Positions 59,957 to 64,000 of a DNA stretch of 64,000 nucleotides are shown here, one piece after another. The DNA comes from Rhizobium mayense (lineage in GTDB: Bacteria; Pseudomonadota; Alphaproteobacteria; Rhizobiales; Rhizobiaceae), in assembly GCF_030272705.1 (NCBI RefSeq), contig NZ_JARFYM010000012.1:62001-126000 (forward strand). Reading direction: 5' to 3'. The translations under genes and the position numbers were made by a program. The notes under the pieces were generated by a model, which was not told the DNA's origin, ran no database searches, and saw only the letters and a list, made by a program, of their open reading frames with translations. Positions within the stretch are counted from its first letter, which is position 1. Each line of letters starts with the position of its first letter.

Positions 59957-61384
59957 TTAGGCGTTCGCGCCGCTGCCCCAAGGGCCGTGGTGAATATCCT
60001 TGCCGTCCACACGGTCGAAACCGTGAGCTCCAAAGAAATCGCGCTGAGCCTGGATCAGGTTGGCAGTACCACGAGCCTGGCGATAGGCGTCGAAATAAGT
60101 CAGCGCCGAAGCCAGAGCCGGAACCGGCAGGCCGGAAGCCGTGGCGGCCGAAACGATGCGGCGCAGCGACGGGATCGATTCTTTGACCATCTCGGCGAAT
60201 GCCGGGGTCACGATGAGGTTGGCGGCATCCGGCGTCTTTGTGAAGGCGCTGGTGATCTCATCAAGGAACTGCGAGCGGATGATGCAGCCGGCGCGCCAGA
60301 TCTTGGCGATGACTGGCATCGGCAGCGACCAGTTGAACTCCTTCGAGGCTTCGGCCATGACGGCAAAGCCCTGTGCATAGGCACCAATCTTCGCGGCAAA
60401 CAGCGCCAGCTCCAGATCCTTCAAGAGCTCCGGACCAAAGCCGATCGGGAATTTGTAGTCCGGTGTGCCAAAAATCTTTTCAGCAGCTTCGCGCTGGCCC
60501 TTGATCGCCGACAGGCTGCGGGCAGCGACGGCGGCTTCGATTGCGGTTGCCGGAATGCCCATGTTCTGCGCTTCGATCGCCGACCACTTGCCAGTGCCCT
60601 TCTGGCCGGCCTTGTCGAGGATGACGTCAGGCATGGCGCTGCCCGTTGCCGGGTCCTTGGCAGCCAGAACCTTTTCAGTGATCTCGATCAGGTAGGAGTT
60701 CAGCCGGCCCTTGTTCCATTCGCCGAAGATGCTGCTGATCTCAGCCGCGTTCTTGCCGAGGCCGTCGCGCAGGATGCCGTAGATCTCGGCGATCATCTGC
60801 ATGTCGGCATATTCGATGCCGTTATGGATGGTCTTGACGAAATGACCCGCGCCGTCATTGCCAAGCCAGGCGACGCACGGATCGTCCTTGTACCTGGCGG
60901 CAATCGACGTCAGCACTTTCTCGACGCGCTTGTAGGACTCTTCGGTGCCGCCGACCATGATCGACGGGCCATGGCGCGCACCTTCCTCACCACCCGAGAC
61001 ACCCATGCCGATAAAGGTCAGGCCGGTGTCCTTCAGACGGTCGAAACGCGAGATCGTATCGCGGAAATTGGCATTGCCGGCGTCGATCATGATGTCGCCC
61101 TTGTCAAGATACGGCTGCAACGCCGCCATCTGCTGGTCGACCGGCTCGCCGGCCTTGATCATGATGACGATCGGCCGCGGCGGGCGGATCGCTTCGACGA
61201 ATTCCTCGATCGTTTTGCAGGGAATGATCTTGTCCTTCAGCGCACCTGCATTCGCGTAGAATTCATCCGTCACCTGCGGCGTACGGTTGAATACTGCAAT
61301 TTTATTGCCCTTTTCGGCAATGTTGAGCGCCAGATTCGATCCCATGACAGCGAGACCGATCAGTCCGATTTCTGCCTTTTCCAC
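59957..61384 (-). CDS. gnd: 6-phosphogluconate dehydrogenase, decarboxylating
   Basis: Gnd converts 6-phosphogluconate to ribulose 5-phosphate with NADP in the pentose phosphate pathway. The 475-residue protein has the dinucleotide motif GLIGLAVMGSNLALNI, VSGGEEGARHGPSIMVGG for the substrate, and GAGHFVKTIHNGIEYADMQ with the catalytic lysine, ending with YFDAYRQARGTANLIQAQRDFFGAH across the carboxy part. The start is a GTG at 61384 with GGAGG six bases before it. The length is that of the long dimeric type. It converges on the LacI-type gene. Confidence 0.96.
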   Translation of the reverse strand: MEKAEIGLIGLAVMGSNLALNIAEKGNKIAVFNRTPQVTDEFYANAGALKDKIIPCKTIEEFVEAIRPPRPIVIMIKAGEPVDQQMAALQPYLDKGDIMIDAGNANFRDTISRFDRLKDTGLTFIGMGVSGGEEGARHGPSIMVGGTEESYKRVEKVLTSIAARYKDDPCVAWLGNDGAGHFVKTIHNGIEYADMQMIAEIYGILRDGLGKNAAEISSIFGEWNKGRLNSYLIEITEKVLAAKDPATGSAMPDVILDKAGQKGTGKWSAIEAQNMGIPATAIEAAVAARSLSAIKGQREAAEKIFGTPDYKFPIGFGPELLKDLELALFAAKIGAYAQGFAVMAEASKEFNWSLPMPVIAKIWRAGCIIRSQFLDEITSAFTKTPDAANLIVTPAFAEMVKESIPSLRRIVSAATASGLPVPALASALTYFDAYRQARGTANLIQAQRDFFGAHGFDRVDGKDIHHGPWGSGANA

Positions 61385-61459
61385 GACAATCCTCCAATGA
61401 ACCGCTTACTGCGCCGCGCGCCCCCGGGACGGACAAAAACGCAGTAACACTTTGAAATG

Positions 61460-61501
61460 ACACATAACCCGAAAATCGACTCCGATTTTCGGGTTATGTG
61501 T
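61460..61501. repeat. Perfect 19 bp hairpin upstream of gnd
   Basis: ACACATAACCCGAAAATCG (61460-61478) and its exact complement (61483-61501) flank a four-base loop in the 297 bp gap between gnd and the SRPBCC gene. There is no T-tract. It may be a dispersed REP-like element or a target for a protein; the rest of the gap shows nothing else. Confidence 0.6.
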
Positions 61502-61681
61502 TAGACCGATGTTGTTGCACTCCGGGCGTGAAACGGCAAGCCTTCGACAGCCCCGAATCGTCTCCATTGCAGGACCGTGCAAGAATACCGCAGCATCTTT
61601 CAAGATACTCGGCTTTTCCGCTCGGTTCGCCATGATCCACCCGGCAGTTCATCAAACACGAATATACAGCAGGAGGCATCC

Positions 61682-62080
61682 ATGTCGACCATGACCGCAA
61701 AGATCGTTCACATCTCCATCGATCGCCATTGGAAGGAAGTTTATGGCTTTGCCGGCCGTCCGGAAAACATGCCGCTCTGGGCCTCCGGCCTCGCATCCGG
61801 ATTGGAGCAGGATGGCGAGGATTGGGTTGCCAAGGGCATTCTGGGCACCGTCCGCGTCAGCTTCACGCCTCGCAACGAATTCGGCGTCATCGATCACACG
61901 GTGACGATCGAATCCGGCTTGAAGGTCTATAACGCGCTTCGGGTCGCACCGAATGGCAATGGTTGCGAGGTCATGTTCACACTGCTGAAGCTGCCCGGCA
62001 TGACCGACGAGCAATTCGCCGCTGACGCGGCGCATGTGCTGAAGGATCTCAGCACGTTGAAATCCCTGATGGAACGATAG
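61682..62080 (+). CDS. SRPBCC (START-like) family protein
   Basis: The 132-residue protein has the helix-grip fold pattern of SRPBCC proteins: it begins KIVHISIDRHWKEVYGFAGRPENMPLWASGL, with the first strand, two short helices and the RPENMPLWA turn, and ends in a long carboxy-terminal helix (GMTDEQFAADAAHVLKDLSTLKSLM). The members bind hydrophobic ligands or act in polyketide and lipid metabolism. CAGGAGG before the ATG at 61682 is a very strong site. It is the only gene on its strand between gnd and the transport operon, so no functional context is available. Confidence 0.78.
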   Translation: MSTMTAKIVHISIDRHWKEVYGFAGRPENMPLWASGLASGLEQDGEDWVAKGILGTVRVSFTPRNEFGVIDHTVTIESGLKVYNALRVAPNGNGCEVMFTLLKLPGMTDEQFAADAAHVLKDLSTLKSLMER

Positions 62081-62082
62081 GG

Positions 62083-62192
62083 AATCGCCAAAGCAATTCC
62101 AGGAAAAGTGCGTAGCGGTTTTCCGTCCGGAATTGCGAAAAAACAAAAAGACAGAGCGGTTCCGAGATCCTGTGAAAAACTGAACCGCTCTA
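62083..62192. repeat. Dispersed rhizobial palindromic element, copy 2, with operon terminator
   Basis: GCAATTCC (62093-62100) and GGAATTGC (62129-62136) form an 8 bp inverted repeat around AAAAGTGCGTAGCGGTTTT, the same core as at 1168-1211. Next to it, AGAGCGGTTC (62153-62162) and GAACCGCTCT (62182-62191) form a 10 bp stem, followed on the minus strand by GTCTTTTTGTTTTTT. The second stem covers the stop of the lipoprotein gene and most likely ends that operon. Confidence 0.65.
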
Positions 62193-62846
62193 TAGCGACC
62201 GCAGCGTCCAATCGACGATTTCCGCCGTCACGCCGGCAAAGGCCGTATCGAGCCCCCTCACCAAATCGGGGTTGCTGCCGCCGCTGACCGGCACAACCTT
62301 GCGGAAGACGTTCTGCGCTTTGACCGTGCCTGATTTGTCATTGAGGATTTTCACCGAAATTTCAACGACGGCGGACCTGCGACCTGCCGTCGATTCGATC
62401 TCAAAGGATCGGATATCGGTGACGATCTGATAGTCGATCGCAAGCCCCTGCCCGGGCACGCCGACGCCGCCAAGCTTGCCGGTATTTTCGAAGGCTTCGA
62501 CCAGCTTCGACTGCACCATCCGGCTCAGCCTGTCGCTCCACTGCGACTTGCCGAGATATTGGATCTCGGAGGGCGAAACGCGGACGACGATCTGGTTGCT
62601 GTCGAGCGCCTGCAGCGCTGTCGGCGGCGGGATCAGGATCTGTCGGCTTTTAAGTGACGGACCGGTCGCCTTGACCGAGGCGGAAAGATCATATGTGTCG
62701 TTGACGGCGGCTGAACCGCAGCCGCTAAGCAAGGCTGAAAGCAGTGGCAGAATGATCGCTGCCTTTCGATACACCTGATAACGCTCACGAGAAACGCAAC
62801 CGACCATATTCTGCCTGTCCCTTGCAGCCCAAAAATCGCTTTTCAT
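62190..62846 (-). CDS. PqiC/MlaD-operon lipoprotein (ABC-type transport auxiliary, DUF330)
   Basis: The 218-residue protein has a lipobox (LLSALLSGCGS) after a long amino-terminal extension, and then the ABC-type transport auxiliary lipoprotein domain of the PqiC/YmbA type (TALQALDSNQIVVRVSP, then WSDRLSRMVQSKLVEAFENTG). It would be held in the outer membrane and help an MCE protein move lipids across the periplasm. The ATG at 62846 overlaps the MlaD-type stop as TGATG. The long extension before the hydrophobic stretch suggests the real start may be a later valine or methionine. It is the last gene of the operon. Confidence 0.83.
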   Translation of the reverse strand: MKSDFWAARDRQNMVGCVSRERYQVYRKAAIILPLLSALLSGCGSAAVNDTYDLSASVKATGPSLKSRQILIPPPTALQALDSNQIVVRVSPSEIQYLGKSQWSDRLSRMVQSKLVEAFENTGKLGGVGVPGQGLAIDYQIVTDIRSFEIESTAGRRSAVVEISVKILNDKSGTVKAQNVFRKVVPVSGGSNPDLVRGLDTAFAGVTAEIVDWTLRSL

Positions 62847-64000
62847 CAACGCCGCGCCCGGCCATCATATTGCTTGACGGTATCGCCGCCGAAGATCAGG
62901 CGCTGCGGATTGCGGTCAAAATTAGTGATTGTATTATTGAGATTGCCAACCGTACCTCTCATGTCATTGATGAGAGTCTGTAGATCGCGCAGACCACTAC
63001 TCGAAAATCTCTGCAGATTGTCGGCAATCGGTCCGATCCGGGCATTGATATCATCCGCCAACGTTTTGTAGGACTGGAGCGTGTCCCTGGCTTCTGCAAA
63101 CAGCGACTTCGTGTCACCCGAGCCGAGCAGCGAGTCGACCTTGGCGAGAATGCCGTCGACCTTGCTGGAGGCAGAGTTCAGCTTGGCGGAAATATCCTTG
63201 GCATTGGCGATCGTCTGATCGATATCCTGCTGGCGGGCCGCTACCGTATTGGCGACATCGCGGATGGATGTGACGGCCGCTCTGGCGTCCTTGGTCACCG
63301 CGGCGATATCGTCCATCGAACCCTTCACCTTGTTAGGATCGATCTGCGCGACGATCGCATCGACGCGGTCCAGGGTCTTTTGCGCTTTCTGGCCGAAGGC
63401 GGTGTAGGTCTCAGCAGTCTGCTTGAAGCTTGCAATGGTCGCCTTAAGATCGGTCGTCGCGTCGGCCACATTGGCGGTGATCTTATCGGCATTGTTGACG
63501 ACATCGTTGATCTTGGTGGCATCGACCGCACGCACCAGCTTCTCGATCGCATCCAGCGTCGATTCGACGCGTGGCGATACGCTCTTTATGGTGTCGGAGA
63601 GCTGCCCGACGCTGGCGAGGAACTTGTCGATATTGTCGGAATTGTCAGCCAGCGCCTTGGAGAACTTCTGGGCATTGCGCACCGTATCGGTCAGCGGTCC
63701 GCGTGAATCCGAGACGAAGCCTTGGATGTCGCCGATGGTGTCGTTGGCCCGGTTCAGAATCTTGTCGGCCGTGTTGAGCAGGTTCGTTACGCTCGACTGG
63801 TCGGCAAGAAGTACCGCTCGCTTGCCGGTTTCGATCGAACGCTTGAGAATATTCTCGTCACCGTTGCGGCCGCCGGAAAGCTCGATATAGGCCGCGCCGG
63901 TCAGGCCCTGAATTTCCAGAATGGCCCTAGTGGAAGTATAGACCGGCGCATCGGCGCGAACCTGGGTGAAGGCCAGCGAATAGTTCGGATCGTCGGCATC
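62846..64000 (-). CDS. MCE/MlaD family protein, 5' end outside window
   Basis: The visible part is 384 residues at the carboxy end of an MCE (MlaD-type) periplasmic or membrane-anchored lipid-binding protein. The end of the MCE domain is seen near the window edge (ILEIQGLTGAAYIELSGG), and a long coiled region follows (about 300 residues, rich in Asp, Ala and Thr). A valine (GTG codon) at 63682 is an internal residue, not a start. It overlaps the lipoprotein gene by one base and belongs to an Mla/Pqi-type ABC transporter whose other genes must lie beyond base 64000. Confidence 0.85.
   Translation of the reverse strand, partial: DADDPNYSLAFTQVRADAPVYTSTRAILEIQGLTGAAYIELSGGRNGDENILKRSIETGKRAVLLADQSSVTNLLNTADKILNRANDTIGDIQGFVSDSRGPLTDTVRNAQKFSKALADNSDNIDKFLASVGQLSDTIKSVSPRVESTLDAIEKLVRAVDATKINDVVNNADKITANVADATTDLKATIASFKQTAETYTAFGQKAQKTLDRVDAIVAQIDPNKVKGSMDDIAAVTKDARAAVTSIRDVANTVAARQQDIDQTIANAKDISAKLNSASSKVDGILAKVDSLLGSGDTKSLFAEARDTLQSYKTLADDINARIGPIADNLQRFSSSGLRDLQTLINDMRGTVGNLNNTITNFDRNPQRLIFGGDTVKQYDGRARR

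Overview
The window is a piece of an alphaproteobacterial chromosome of the order Hyphomicrobiales (Rhizobiales), most likely the genus Rhizobium or a very close relative. I infer this from protein style (eukaryotic-type NADP isocitrate dehydrogenase, CckA, DksA with a TTG start, a giant Growth Pole Ring/RgsE protein, FliO-like protein beside cckA), from a recA SOS box of the GAAC-N7-GAAC type, from CtrA-type TTAA-N7-TTAA boxes and from dispersed palindromic intergenic elements typical of rhizobial genomes. Almost all of it is ordinary, densely packed core chromosome; I see no insertion sequence, prophage, CRISPR array, rRNA or tRNA gene.

Layout. 1-6.6 kb: the end of a Bcr/CflA-type efflux pump, a class III nucleotide cyclase with a duplicated membrane domain, two tandem inositol monophosphatase paralogues, ttcA, glsA and rpsD. 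6.8-9.6 kb: an accessory-looking pair, an AbiEii-like nucleotidyltransferase with a small upstream partner, read from a near-consensus promoter whose spacer is a palindrome, next to a HerA-like ATPase. 9.7-16.9 kb: lldD-like flavoenzyme, GNAT, murI, trmJ, a secreted protein, icd, a GST and an AraC regulator. 17-24.4 kb: alaS, recA with an SOS box, psuK-psuG for pseudouridine breakdown, and an auxiliary trpS preceded by what looks like a complete ribosome-mediated attenuator with a Trp-Trp leader peptide. 24.5-37 kb: cckA, a FliO-like gene, dksA, a SixA-type phosphatase, the ycjX-ycjF pair, the folate genes folP-folB-folK, a DUF922 protein, a probable small RNA with an anti-Shine-Dalgarno loop, a [2Fe-2S] ferredoxin and an Hpt phosphotransfer protein. 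37.4-44.6 kb: one 2403-codon gene, the polar growth protein RgsE/GPR, built of 11-residue repeats and preceded by CtrA-like boxes. 44.9-46.3 kb: two secreted proteins.

46.5-59.9 kb is one functional block for plant cell-wall sugar use: a LacI-type regulator is divergent from a minus-strand run of nine genes (solute-binding protein, two permeases, ATPase, GH2 beta-mannosidase, sugar isomerase-like protein, Gfo/Idh/MocA dehydrogenase, aldo/keto reductase, GH43 beta-xylosidase). Uptake, hydrolysis and oxidation steps sit together. 59.9-64 kb: gnd, an SRPBCC protein, and the end of an Mla/Pqi-type lipid transport operon cut by the window edge.

The observations I rate highest are the trpS attenuator, the promoter-embedded operator of the AbiEii-like module, the strict hendecad periodicity of RgsE (44-residue units equal to 4 x 11, with one unit shortened by exactly 11 residues) and the candidate small RNA. 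All come from reading the sequence; none was checked with database or folding software.
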